A stretch of 46,223 nt of DNA, taken from contig ADNK01003272.1 of the NCBI GenBank assembly GCA_000320545.1, forward strand, positions 1 through 46,223, read 5' to 3'. The notes beneath the pieces were generated by a model. That model did not search any database and had not been told where the DNA came from. It saw nothing but the letters and a program-made list of their open reading frames with translations. The position numbers and the translations under genes were made by a program. The DNA is from Bigelowiella natans CCMP2755. Its lineage: Eukaryota > Cercozoa > Chlorarachniophyceae. Below, piece after piece: positions 35,537 through 45,811 of this stretch (the first letter of the stretch is position 1; every line of letters starts with the position of its first letter).

Positions 35537-36010
35537 CCTCCTGATACGTAAACTTAAATAACCTGGACATAACGCTGAGAATTGTAATGAAGCAATGCCT
35601 CCACCCAGGATGGACAAGAAACCATTACAACGTTGTTTCTGACAATGATGGTGATCAGAATTTACGGATTTTCTTTTTTGGTGCTGAACGAAGAGACAAC
35701 GTTGCGATTCTTAGGGGAATTTCATCCTGCGACAACACACGTGGTAAAAATCTAGTCTAAAATTGTAGTAGTAAAGTGGTGCCTGTATCCTTTGGCGGAT
35801 CTAGATCTAACGACAAATCATGAAGGTGGACGGAGGAATAGAGATATCCCTATTCTCGAAAGGCAGATCTAAGAATGAATAAGTTAATCGGGTTGTAAGA
35901 TGAGAGAGACAATCTTTACACACAGCTCTGCAGCGTGGACATGTCTATCTCTAGCTAGATGCACATGTGTGTGCCTGCGCTGACCGGCTCCCTTCACACT
36001 TTGCAAGGGT
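35537..36010. promoter_or_regulatory. Upstream region of the P2X gene
   Basis: About 480 bp between the P2X ATG and the left LTR. No gene is seen. The region must contain the P2X promoter unless transcription begins in the LTR, which points the same way. Confidence 0.4.
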
Positions 36011-36014
36011 GGTG
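36011..36014. repeat. Target-site duplication, left copy (GGTG)
   Basis: The 4 bp before the left LTR match the 4 bp after the right LTR at 41731-41734. This fits integrase-mediated insertion. Confidence 0.85.
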
Positions 36015-36340
36015 TGTTGCGCGTAAGGTGTTCACAGGCCGAGGCGCTACGTGCACAAGTAGGCAGGGGGGGGGGAAGGCACGTTTGCTTCCTTTTGAAG
36101 AGTTGTGTTTATTTTTATTAAAGATTATATTTTTATTAAATCGTGCACTGCGTAATCATTCGCGAAGCTTTCGCGAATGCCGCCGCACGTGGGGCAGCAC
36201 ACTTCCGGTGTGCTGCCATGAGTCCCGCCGGAACCCACGTGCCTATGCTGTATTAATATCTACGTTATCTATATTCTATATCCGCGACAACCCCTTTGTT
36301 GTCGCACGTGACTTGTGCCCGCGTAGTGGTACGCGCTACA
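36015..36340 (-). repeat. 3' LTR of the retrotransposon
   Basis: 326 bp, begins TG and ends CA in either orientation, and appears identical to 41405-41730. It contains several perfect hairpins: 9-bp arms ATTCGCGAA/TTCGCGAAT at 36158-36178; GCAGCACAC/GTGTGCTGC at 36194-36216, nested within GCACGTGGG/CCCACGTGC at 36185-36242; and GCGACAAC/GTTGTCGC at 36284-36305. Confidence 0.95.
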
Positions 36341-36348
36341 CCTCCCCC
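36341..36348 (-). other. Polypurine tract
   Basis: On the minus strand GGGGGAGG lies directly before the 3' LTR, the expected place for plus-strand priming in reverse transcription. Confidence 0.7.
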
Positions 36349-36391
36349 AAGTCACGTTGCTCCTTCCTTCCTTCCTTATTCCCTTAGACCT

Positions 36392-39300
36392 TCATCGCTT
36401 TCGGAACTTCACCAACCACCAGGTAATAGATTCCTCTCTAACCTTATCTCCTTTGTCGCTTACCCAGAACTCACCTTCGTCCTTAGGTTCGTGTCCATAC
36501 CAGCCCTCTGCATCAAGGTCCCCCAGGACCTTATACCAGTGCTCAAAGGGTAAGTCGGGAACAGCTAGGTAGAGTAGCTGATATTTTCCGTCCTTTATTT
36601 TCATAGCTACCCTCTCCATATTTCGTAATCCAGGGTAGCCTAGATAGACAATCTTCATGCGCCAATCGTCGTTCACCCTGACCTTATTGTTTCCATATTC
36701 CACATCGAACTTAGGTCGGGGTCCTAAACAAGGCATTGCTCGCTCCCACACAGTAGGGTTTACTTTAACATCCTCTAGGAGCTTCTCACCGATATCATAA
36801 TTCTTTAGGTGACTGATGTGGCGCAAGGTGACCCTGTTCCCATCATAGATGTAGTACTGCTTCCTCCCCTTCCTCTCGGTAACCTTTGCAACGCCACCCC
36901 AGAAGGGGTCTTGTTTATTTCTCGATCTCAGATTTACCTTGGCCCTAACATACTGTCCTTCCTTTAGAACTCGGCCATCGTACGGGACCTTCTCGTCTTC
37001 GCTCTCGGTATCGTCGTCGTTGTCGTCGCCTTCTTCCCTCTCCTTATCCTTGATACCTCCCCCAGACGTGAAGGTGTCGTTTACTAACCCTTGTATCTTG
37101 TCTGGTGTGGTGCTATTTATCCTGCTTAGGTTGGCCAAGGTGCGGTGGAGTCGCTCTACCTTGGAGTTGGACTGGGCATAGTATACAGGTGAGGCATCAA
37201 TATTAGGGTGTGGTAGCTGTAGAAGAGAGGTCTCATTATCCACATGTAACTTCTTTGGTATCTTGTTTATGCTAACTTCATCAGGGATAGCCTGGAGCTC
37301 AGACTCCCAGGTACGGTAGCAGTTAGTAAGCCTCTGCTTATATAAGCCTTTGTTCTTCTTAGCAACGTTGACCTTGATAATCTTTTTAACCCAGCACTTT
37401 CCAGTGGCCACATCAACGAAGGTAAGGTAGTGATAGCCATCGTACTTATAAACATCAATTTGCACGATATCTAAGAAGTTCCTTGCTTTGATTTTCTTAG
37501 ATGCACGGCTCTTGCTGGACTCCTTGGTGGCGACGCCTGCCGCCTTCAAGCTGGAGCACCTGCAGCCACGCAGGTATGTCCTTATCTCTTTTAGCTTGTA
37601 GGGCCAGTAGTAATGGTAGAGTAGAGCAGTGATATGGTTTTCTCCTACGTGTGCAGGTCCATGGGCGGTAAAGAGAAGGGCTCCCCTGGTCCGCCGTGGC
37701 ACGTAGGTACGCCTAACATTATTAGTGTATACATATATCCTATCACTAAGTACCTCATGCTTGTGTTTGTATTTATCCAGGTGTTCTTGAAGGTGCTGGA
37801 GCTCCTCTGGCTCAGGCAGGAAGTCGCCGTCCTCGAAGGTAATCGCGTTAACCATAGGGGTGACCTGGGTAGGGACTTTCTTTTCGAACAGCCTGCTGAA
37901 ATAGTCAGCAAGCTGCTTGTCTCCTGGTGCGTAGACCACTGTCCTCTTGTCCCTAAACTCTTCCGTGTCCGCCCTCATAGCTGCATACTCATCGTTAGGC
38001 GCTTCGAGCTTGCGGTCGATGCCTAGGAGGGGCTTGTGGTCAGTCATTAAGGTGAAGCTGGGCACCGACAGCAGGTAGTATCTTAGTTTCCTCTGCGCCT
38101 CAGTCATGGCTTTATACTCTCCTTTTGTAGGGCTGTACTTGGCCTCAGCTGCTGTGCAGGCCCTGCCCCACACCCGTATGATCTGCTGGTCTTGGGTAAG
38201 TACAGCAGCCATACCTAGCTTAGACCAGTCTGTCCATAGGGTAGCTGGTCTAGTAGTGTCTAGCTTAGCATTCAATAGGGTGTTGCTGCATAACTTTATT
38301 AGGTTATCGAAGTGGGCATCAAGGCCAGCCTTGGCCCACACCTTAGCGAAGCTGAGGCCTACAGAGTTCTCCTTCCGGTAAGCAGTAGTAAAAGCAGCTG
38401 CAGTCCTAGCGTAGGTAGGGGAGAACCTACGTAGTATCCAAGCTGCAGTCTGCAAGAATGACTTTAACTCCTTTGCATTCTTAGGTTTAGGGGCTTGCTG
38501 TAGTGCTGCTACTTTCTCGGGGTTTGGGGTGATGCGGCCTTGCTCCAGGTAATATCCACACCACTTGATTCTTGTAGCTAGGAATGTACACTTCTGCAGT
38601 CTAATAGTAAAACCGAAGTGTGCAAACCTAATAAATATATTTTCCAGGAGGAAGATCTGAGCGACGACTGTGTTGGTACATATTATGTCATCATCCACAT
38701 ACACAAACACAAACACCCACAACACAGACGCCATCCCATCATGTGTGTATGCCCTGTAGTTCTGACTACTGAACGCATCCCCTGATATGCTTAGGCCGTA
38801 AGGGAATACGACGAAGTGCCACTTCCTGTGCCTGCTGGAGAACGCGGTAATGGGGCGGGAGGTTTTGTGGATGGGTGTCTGCATGTATGATTCATTTTTA
38901 TCTAGGGAAGAGTAGTATTTGTATCCTATGACGTGTTCAATAACGTCATCTATCCTTGGTGTAGGTGTCTGGATCCTCTTTATTACTCGGTTGTGGCGGA
39001 TGAAGTTGTGCGCCAGGCGGAAGAAAGGGTAAGTAGGTTTCTTAGCTAGCACATGTCTCACGTTCCATGGTGAGTTGCTTGGCTCTATCTTCCCTTCCTT
39101 TGCCCATTCATTGATCTGCCACTCTATCTTTTCCCAGTCCGCTTCCGGTCGCCTATGTTCTGGGTCATTGATGATGCACTCTTCGTATCCCTTCTTTAGC
39201 TCGATCTTTACTGGGGTAAGCTTGCTGGAGGGCTTCGTCGTCGGCTTGGTGATGTCAGAGTACTTCTCGTTTAATATTTTATTAATGTACTTTTTGCCCT

Positions 39301-41365
39301 TGTCGATATCCCAATCATCAGCTGGGGGGGTCTTGTCCAGTAGCTCCGTTATCTGTCGGATGGTCTTGCCGGGGTTCTTCTTCCGTAGCTCGGTAGGTGT
39401 AGGTAGCTTGTTGTCCGCTAGGTCCATAAACTCTAACGCATTAACGCTTGACTCAGAGGTCCACTCGTCAAGCCGTATCATGTTCTGGCTGATGGTCCTG
39501 CCTGACTTCTTTGGCAACTTAGCAAAGTATATCTTGTGATTGTAGAATGATATGATCCCCCCTAATTTTTCTAGGGCATCCTGTCCGAGGAGTAGTTCCA
39601 TGGATAAAGTCATGGCTACTCGGGTCTTGATTTGGGTCTCCGCGTCGCTGCCAGGTATCTGTAGCTTTAGCATTAGCTCACCGACGGTCTTCATGGAAGA
39701 GCTTCCGTCTGCTTGAGCATATTTACGTTCTTTCTTAGTCACTTGATCCAATAGTCCTAACCTTCTTACTGTGCTTAGGCTTATGAAGGACTTCGGCATG
39801 CTGCCACTATCCCAAAGGGCAGGTAGTTTCTTGTAGTCTCCGTAGCTGTCTTTAACTTTAACCTTGGTCATAGCAACTTTGATAGTCCTGTTAGCGTCTT
39901 CGTCATTAATGTTGCATACTCCTAAGTTCTTTATGTCGTCTAGGGTCATGGGCTTGTCTTGGTCCTGCGTTGCTGGTACTGCTGTCTTCGTCGGCGCCTG
40001 CTTAAGGTGATCTAATATTCCGTTTATCTGCTGCTGTATAGCATTGATACTGTTCTGCTTTTTGTTCTTATATTTATTGTTCTTCCCGTTGTTGCTGCCT
40101 TGCCATTTGCTGTTGTTATATCCTTGTCCTCTGCCTTTCTTTCTCTTTAACTTCTCGTAGTGTTCGTTGAGCTGCCTGATCGTCATCCTGGGTCGTCCTT
40201 CTTTCCTGTCTCTGCAGTCTTTAGCGGTGTGTTTCCCTTTACGTGAGCAGTATCCGCAACGTCGGTTACCTTCCCTGTCCTTGTACCAGTCTCGCTGCGG
40301 CTTAATAGCGTTAATGTTTCCTATGCCAGGTACCTTAGGGCTGGTAAACTTGCGGTCCTGCTCCTGCTCGCGTAGGGATATAGCCTGCACTGCTGCCTCC
40401 ATCGTGGTGTAGCCTTTCTCCGTAACGTAAGTGGATTCCTTTATCTTTAACTTGAACTCTTCAAACCTTGCCTGATCATCACCTGTGTTGTAATTAAAAT
40501 CATGTAGTTCGTCGATCATATCCTGGAAGCGCGTGGCAAAGTCTCTAACAGGTTCTCTCTCATGCTGCATCATTGCTCTGTATTTTCTAATAGCCTGGGG
40601 TAGGGAGTTAGCATCCTGTTCATTTACAAAAGCCTTCATTATCGCCTCAACGTCTCGTAGCCCACTAACTGTAGTGTGTATTTTCTCTAGCTGCCTGATC
40701 CGGGTCCTGCCTGTCTCGTAAAGGTCCATGGCTTGCTTTATTATAGCTAGCCATTTGAGCTTGTCGTTTTCGGTGGGGTTAGGGGTAAAGTCGCAGAGTA
40801 TACTCCTAGCGTTCTTCCACCACCTCCTTGCCTCACCTCTTTTCCCGTTGTATTTCGTTATCATAACCGGTGCTGTTTTAACAGACATGAACTGGGTGTT
40901 CCGCTGTACCGGCTGCTGCTGCTTGACGGTGCTCTGGGTCGTCCCCCGCGAGGCGCCCAGACCCCCGTCGTTCCTAAACAAAGCTGCCCACTCTGGAGGT
41001 AAGTCTGCTTCGTAATCCATGATGTCCTGCATGATAGCTGCCCAAACATCATGTGTCTGATACTTGTATTCTATCGATACTTTCAGTTTGGCGTAGTTGC
41101 TCGCCCTGGGTCGCAAGGCTCGTAATGCCATTACGACCTTCTTGCTTTCGGCGGCCACGTCCTCGTCGTCCGCCTCGTAGAAGTTCTCCAGTGCCTCTGC
41201 TGCTGCATCTGCTTTCTTAATCCCGGGTGCTGGTCCCGGCGGTGCCTGTGGAGGTGTTCCTCCTCCTTCCTTAGCGTCCGTATCGCCCTTCCTTTCCTGT
41301 TTCTGCTCGTGCCCTTGCACGGCCTGCGAGCCAAAGTCCTGCTGTTCTTCTAGCTGCTGTGACAT
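36392..41365 (-). CDS. Gag-Pol polyprotein of the LTR retrotransposon
   Basis: A single frame of 1,657 codons without a Gag-Pol frameshift. Landmarks by approximate residue: an acidic Gag with a CCHC zinc knuckle (CGYCSRKGKHTAKDC) near 370; an aspartic protease with LWDSGS near 517; a reverse transcriptase with YVDDD near 888; RNase H with TDWSKLGMA near 1044 and TDHKP near 1110; an integrase zinc region with HVGENH and CRC near 1240; and catalytic Asp, Asp (HVDNE) and Glu (KVERLHRTL) near 1300, 1375 and 1400. After the integrase comes a basic segment and about 170 further residues with no family that I recognise. Protein processing by the element protease is expected. All catalytic motifs look intact. 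Confidence 0.95.
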   Translation of the reverse strand: MSQQLEEQQDFGSQAVQGHEQKQERKGDTDAKEGGGTPPQAPPGPAPGIKKADAAAEALENFYEADDEDVAAESKKVVMALRALRPRASNYAKLKVSIEYKYQTHDVWAAIMQDIMDYEADLPPEWAALFRNDGGLGASRGTTQSTVKQQQPVQRNTQFMSVKTAPVMITKYNGKRGEARRWWKNARSILCDFTPNPTENDKLKWLAIIKQAMDLYETGRTRIRQLEKIHTTVSGLRDVEAIMKAFVNEQDANSLPQAIRKYRAMMQHEREPVRDFATRFQDMIDELHDFNYNTGDDQARFEEFKLKIKESTYVTEKGYTTMEAAVQAISLREQEQDRKFTSPKVPGIGNINAIKPQRDWYKDREGNRRCGYCSRKGKHTAKDCRDRKEGRPRMTIRQLNEHYEKLKRKKGRGQGYNNSKWQGSNNGKNNKYKNKKQNSINAIQQQINGILDHLKQAPTKTAVPATQDQDKPMTLDDIKNLGVCNINDEDANRTIKVAMTKVKVKDSYGDYKKLPALWDSGSMPKSFISLSTVRRLGLLDQVTKKERKYAQADGSSSMKTVGELMLKLQIPGSDAETQIKTRVAMTLSMELLLGQDALEKLGGIISFYNHKIYFAKLPKKSGRTISQNMIRLDEWTSESSVNALEFMDLADNKLPTPTELRKKNPGKTIRQITELLDKTPPADDWDIDKGKKYINKILNEKYSDITKPTTKPSSKLTPVKIELKKGYEECIINDPEHRRPEADWEKIEWQINEWAKEGKIEPSNSPWNVRHVLAKKPTYPFFRLAHNFIRHNRVIKRIQTPTPRIDDVIEHVIGYKYYSSLDKNESYMQTPIHKTSRPITAFSSRHRKWHFVVFPYGLSISGDAFSSQNYRAYTHDGMASVLWVFVFVYVDDDIICTNTVVAQIFLLENIFIRFAHFGFTIRLQKCTFLATRIKWCGYYLEQGRITPNPEKVAALQQAPKPKNAKELKSFLQTAAWILRRFSPTYARTAAAFTTAYRKENSVGLSFAKVWAKAGLDAHFDNLIKLCSNTLLNAKLDTTRPATLWTDWSKLGMAAVLTQDQQIIRVWGRACTAAEAKYSPTKGEYKAMTEAQRKLRYYLLSVPSFTLMTDHKPLLGIDRKLEAPNDEYAAMRADTEEFRDKRTVVYAPGDKQLADYFSRLFEKKVPTQVTPMVNAITFEDGDFLPEPEELQHLQEHLDKYKHKHEVLSDRIYVYTNNVRRTYVPRRTRGALLFTAHGPAHVGENHITALLYHYYWPYKLKEIRTYLRGCRCSSLKAAGVATKESSKSRASKKIKARNFLDIVQIDVYKYDGYHYLTFVDVATGKCWVKKIIKVNVAKKNKGLYKQRLTNCYRTWESELQAIPDEVSINKIPKKLHVDNETSLLQLPHPNIDASPVYYAQSNSKVERLHRTLANLSRINSTTPDKIQGLVNDTFTSGGGIKDKEREEGDDNDDDTESEDEKVPYDGRVLKEGQYVRAKVNLRSRNKQDPFWGGVAKVTERKGRKQYYIYDGNRVTLRHISHLKNYDIGEKLLEDVKVNPTVWERAMPCLGPRPKFDVEYGNNKVRVNDDWRMKIVYLGYPGLRNMERVAMKIKDGKYQLLYLAVPDLPFEHWYKVLGDLDAEGWYGHEPKDEGEFWVSDKGDKVREESITWWLVKFRKR

Positions 41366-41382
41366 TGTTAGTCAAATCGTTT

Positions 41383-41399
41383 CCCGTTTGTGGAAGCCA
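41383..41399 (-). other. Candidate primer-binding site
   Basis: On the minus strand, 5 nt after the 5' LTR, the sequence starts TGGCTTCCACAAACGGG. A TGG start fits pairing with the CCA end of a tRNA. I cannot name the tRNA. Confidence 0.4.
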
Positions 41400-41404
41400 A
41401 AGGT

Positions 41405-41730
41405 TGTTGCGCGTAAGGTGTTCACAGGCCGAGGCGCTACGTGCACAAGTAGGCAGGGGGGGGGGAAGGCACGTTTGCTTCCTTTTGAAGAGTTGTGTTT
41501 ATTTTTATTAAAGATTATATTTTTATTAAATCGTGCACTGCGTAATCATTCGCGAAGCTTTCGCGAATGCCGCCGCACGTGGGGCAGCACACTTCCGGTG
41601 TGCTGCCATGAGTCCCGCCGGAACCCACGTGCCTATGCTGTATTAATATCTACGTTATCTATATTCTATATCCGCGACAACCCCTTTGTTGTCGCACGTG
41701 ACTTGTGCCCGCGTAGTGGTACGCGCTACA
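41405..41730 (-). repeat. 5' LTR of the retrotransposon
   Basis: Appears identical to 36015-36340, with the same hairpins. In the minus orientation this is the promoter LTR. Its outer end lies about 410 bp upstream of the RBR ligase start on the opposite strand. Confidence 0.95.
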
Positions 41731-41734
41731 GGTG
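41731..41734. repeat. Target-site duplication, right copy (GGTG)
   Basis: Matches 36011-36014. Together they mark the element ends TG...CA. Confidence 0.85.
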
Positions 41735-42141
41735 TGAGAGAAGAACATTGAGGAGGAAGGAGACACCTCTCTGGATTGCGCTTAGCTAACCTCACGCTTC
41801 CTATTTCACTCTGCTAAGATCCTCCATCCCTTTCATTGTATTGAAGTACGGATTGACGAAAAGGGGTGCTACATTTGCAGCTGAGAGGAGGAGGGTTACC
41901 TGACTATGCATCGAGATAACTACCAGTCCTTTTCCGCGGATGATGACACCGAAGCCCAATATCGAAGGCAGCCATCTCTCATTAGAATGATGTCAGGAGA
42001 AGACAGTCCTGCTAATCCAGCAAGGTGGTCGGAAGATAATTAAATAGAAACTGAGTGCGCTTTTTGGTATCTTCTTAAAGCAGTCTCCTCCTCACGACAT
42101 CCTAATTTGCATACAGTGCTGTACAAGAAGCCTTTTTAGCC

Positions 42142-43068
42142 ATGGGACGAAGGCAGAGCAGCGTTGGAGAAATGGAGGAAACGTAATTCCGCAGTCATTT
42201 TGAAGTTTGTTTGTTGTTTAGTAGATGCAACGATTATACATGCTAAAACTATTAATTGTGTTTGATAGTATATTATGCATGCATGTGTGTATGTTGCTTG
42301 TAATTCTGGAGATGCTTGTGCCTTTTTCTCATGATTTTGAAACGGTTGTTCTTCAGCATATGAGTGTTCGATTACTACAGGTACTATTGCAATATCTGTC
42401 TTTCAAACAAAAGAGTAAGTCAGGGCTATAAGGTAATAAATTAAAGATATTCTAATATTTATATATATATACATACATACATACATATATCACCCACCCC
42501 TATTTTTAACAAAAAAGTATTCTTAGCACAACTCAATATCCTTAATATTCAGTTGAAAAATTGCGGACATATGTACTGCCGCCCCTGCCTCGCAGGGTAT
42601 CTTAAAAGCCAATTCTTCTCTCGCCAGGTGATGGGTGATGATGTCCTCATATGTCATTGTTCCTTATCTTCAACGTACTGGAGTGCATCATTTATATTTC
42701 CATTGATATGTTGATGTCCCATCATGTTCTTACTCCTGTCGTTCATCGCAATCACCTCATTACATATCTCGTCCATCCTGTGATATTCTAATTCTCATTT
42801 ATTCTTCTTCAATTAGATTCATCCTCGTTGTTTCTTCATTGATGAAAAGAAGGCATGCAACACACCTATCTCTATTGATGACGTCAAAGCTGTTGCTTCT
42901 AACGAAGCAATGGAAAAATATACCTATTTTGCCAACAAGGTAGTTTTGGTAGTATGCAATGTCATGAATCAATAGCCACGATGTTGTTTCTGTGGGGGTA
43001 TTATTTATTCATCGCACACACACATAAACACCAGATATATTGCATTCGAATATTATATTTATAATTGA

Positions 43069-43109
<41 letters not shown>

Positions 43110-43682
43110 GGTGTGCGTGCTTGTATCACTACTTTAGGAAAAGAACCCTAACTATGTTGACTGCCCAAAATGCAAGAAACAGCAGGTTGAGAGGAGGAGG
43201 AGGAGGAGGAAGAAGGAATGAAGACCTTCCCATGAATACTTAATTGATTCGAATTCTATCACATTAATTATACGTCCTTGAATATATTCTTATGCGTGTA
43301 CATCGGCGTGATATACAATTCAAATTTAACATTGAAGCAGCACATCAACATTCAGTCAAAAATGATATTCTGCTCTTAACACCTTCCAGGAATACAAATT
43401 ATCCCTCCACCGATTATGTTTCCTTTGACCAATATCCTCCTCCTGCTCCTGCTGCTGCTGCTGCTGCTGCTTGTGTATATGTATGTATGTAGGAAGGGGA
43501 TCCCCGTAAGCCGTGGATGGCATGCTGCTCACCAGGCTGCGGGCAAGAGTTTTGCTTCGTACATCAACTGCAACACGGACCTGAGCAATCTTGTGCTGAG
43601 TATGAAGCTCATGTAAGGAAAATAGAAGCACAAAACCGAGCATGGAAAGCAGGAAACACCAAGAAATGCCCCAAGGTGCGCA

Positions 43683-43716
<34 letters not shown>

Positions 43717-43802
43717 GTTGGTGGGAAAGATAAATCAAGGATATTCTACTTAACCTTTTGATGTTTCTTTCCTATGGATAGTAGTAGTATTTGGAAGGCC
43801 TC

Positions 43803-43861
<59 letters not shown>

Positions 43862-44084
43862 TGTGTGTGTTTTTATGTATGCAAGACAATGCAATTATTC
43901 GTTTTGTATGAGGATGAGAATGATGGGTTGTTTATTGATGGTATTGTTCTTCTTGTTCTTCTTTGATACTAATCTACAGTGCGGTGTACCTACTGAAAAA
44001 AACGAAGGGTGTAATCACATGACCTGCTACGTGTGCAAGACAGGATGGTGCTGGTTGTGCGGTGAGGTCATCGGCAATCAGGTA

Positions 44085-44116
<32 letters not shown>

Positions 44117-44714
44117 TAGCTCGTTGCAGTTTTTACTATTAATATGTTTATTAAGGATATTATTATTATTTAATGTCGGGTAGAAACATTTGTATGTAGT
44201 AGCAGAGTAGTAGTGATAGTAGTGGTGGAGAAGATGAAAATCACAACACGCCACTTACACAACACACACACACACTCTGATACTGCTATGCCATCATCAT
44301 CATCATCATCATCATCATGATAATCATCAGTCATTCCCTGACCACTACAAAAGCGGTGATTGTAAGGGGAAACAGTTCACAAATGAGGCTGTTGCATACA
44401 TGTCGCCATGGGAGGTACTTGCTTGTGTGTGTGTGTGTGTGTGCGCGCATCTGTTATGTTGTTCGTCTTCATACTCATACTTTGCTTCTCTAATATCTCC
44501 CCCCTCCCTCATTCTAATTATCTATTATTGCTGCATTGGTTGTTAGGCGTTGTGCTGCATAATGCTTCCAGCTTTTTTCTTCCTGCTCTTTAGTCCACTA
44601 GCATTCATTATGGCAATCATCGTCTGCATCATCTCCCCTCTCTTCTACTTATGTTTTTGGTATTATCAGTCAGTAGTTTTAAGGGGAAAGTAGAGGGAGG
44701 GTAGATCAGATGGT

Positions 44715-44759
<45 letters not shown>

Positions 44760-45039
44760 TTGCTACTCTTACCACCACGTGGAAAGTATGATATACTCAA
44801 TCCAAGGGGCAGTGGATTGTGAATTCCAAGTTTTTCTTAATTCTTACTTAATAAGTCGCCATATACTAAATCGATGATGCGTTTGAAACGTTCGGTACTC
44901 AGTTGTCCAGAGGAAGGCAATGAAAATGTCTACCAACAATGCATGACGTAATAATGCATACGTCATACCCGAAGAGCAGATTATGCATATATGTATATAG
45001 TATTCTTTGTGTGTTTGTGTGTGTGTGTGTGTGCGAGAA

Positions 45040-45072
<33 letters not shown>

Positions 45073-45423
45073 CTAATGGGATTTGTAATGAACGAGGATC
45101 ATATAGTCAGATGTTGAAAGATTATGACTACAGGAGGGTGTCATTATGTGTTTAAGTAGTAGGAGTATCACATCATGTCCTGCATTATCGAAAGAATTAT
45201 CATTCACTTCCAACACATAGACCAGCCATCGTTTATTAATAAAAGTTTTCTCTCTTTCTCTTTCTCTTTCTTTTACCCAGCCTCACCGTGCATATTATCA
45301 TATTCCTCCCAATCTTGCTGGTCACGCTACCATTTTGGTTTCCATGCTTCATCTATTACAATTGTGCTATTGCGCCGAGGAGAAATCGGGCAAGGGCTCA
45401 AGCAATAGCGGTATTACTACTTA

Positions 45424-45455
<32 letters not shown>

Positions 45456-45811
45456 TACTTATACTCTCACACGCATTCGTCGGTTGTTGTTGATCTTCTA
45501 GTGCAAGGTTCAACAGAGCGTACTACTTCTCCCAAATCTCCTTCAAATTTAGAGAGATTTGTGTATAATGCATGCATGCTGTATATGGTGCGTCTAGTTT
45601 CTATGAAATCGTGCAGCATTAGAGTCACACGTAAACACAATATTCAATGTTCATACAATAATTCTCATCCTTAGTCTAATGTTGTTCTATTTATTATAAA
45701 TACTCATAATAACAGGCACGGGGTCAGGAATTAGATCAGGAGAGAGCACAAAGCTACGTGGAAGGAAAAGTTGAAGATGTGCAGCCGCTTTTAGGGAGCA
45801 ACATGGCTTAG
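42142..45811 (+). CDS. RBR (RING1-IBR-RING2) E3 ubiquitin ligase with C-terminal membrane segments
   Basis: Eleven phased exons from the start at 42142: 42142-42182, 42381-42414, 42553-42627, 42817-42939, 43138-43185, 43493-43675, 43980-44081, 44331-44414, 44547-44668, 45281-45410 and 45716-45811. They encode 345 residues. RBR ligases accept ubiquitin from E2 onto a RING2 cysteine. RING1 is YYCNIC...CGHMYCRPCL, the IBR has CCSPGCGQEFCF, and RING2 is CPKCGVPTEKNEGCNHMTC with the catalytic Cys in GCNHM. Two long hydrophobic stretches follow (exons 9-10), as in RNF144/RNF19-type ligases. The start gives Met-Gly-Arg-Arg-Gln-Ser, a possible N-myristoylation signal, in a good gccATGG context. An earlier ATG at 41906 opens a 45-codon frame and might be a further first exon. 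Introns carry (CT)n, (GT)n, (ATC)n and (TAA)n repeats. Confidence 0.92.
43811..43872. repeat. (CT)n(GT)n compound microsatellite
   Basis: About 17 CT units followed by about 14 GT units in an intron of the RBR ligase gene. Similar tracts occur at 43077-43105 (CT)n, 44711-44758 (GT)n and 45010-45072 (GT)n/(GA)n. Confidence 0.9.

Larger units (their letters stand above)
36015..41730 (-). mobile_element. Complete LTR retrotransposon, Ty3/gypsy-type domain order
   Basis: A 5,716-bp element with two 326-bp direct LTRs that look identical, one uninterrupted Gag-Pol frame, a polypurine tract next to the 3' LTR and a 4-bp target duplication (GGTG). Domain order is Gag, protease, reverse transcriptase, RNase H, integrase, which is the Ty3/gypsy order. 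Identical LTRs and an intact frame mean that insertion was recent. The element is transcribed on the minus strand. Confidence 0.96.

Noticed and set aside
36296-41052. Plus-strand frames inside the retrotransposon
   Set aside because: They are shadows of the intact Gag-Pol frame on the minus strand.
43023-43492. Small plus-strand frames in RBR introns
   Set aside because: They run through (CT)n and (CTG)n tracts and out of RBR exons in the wrong frame.
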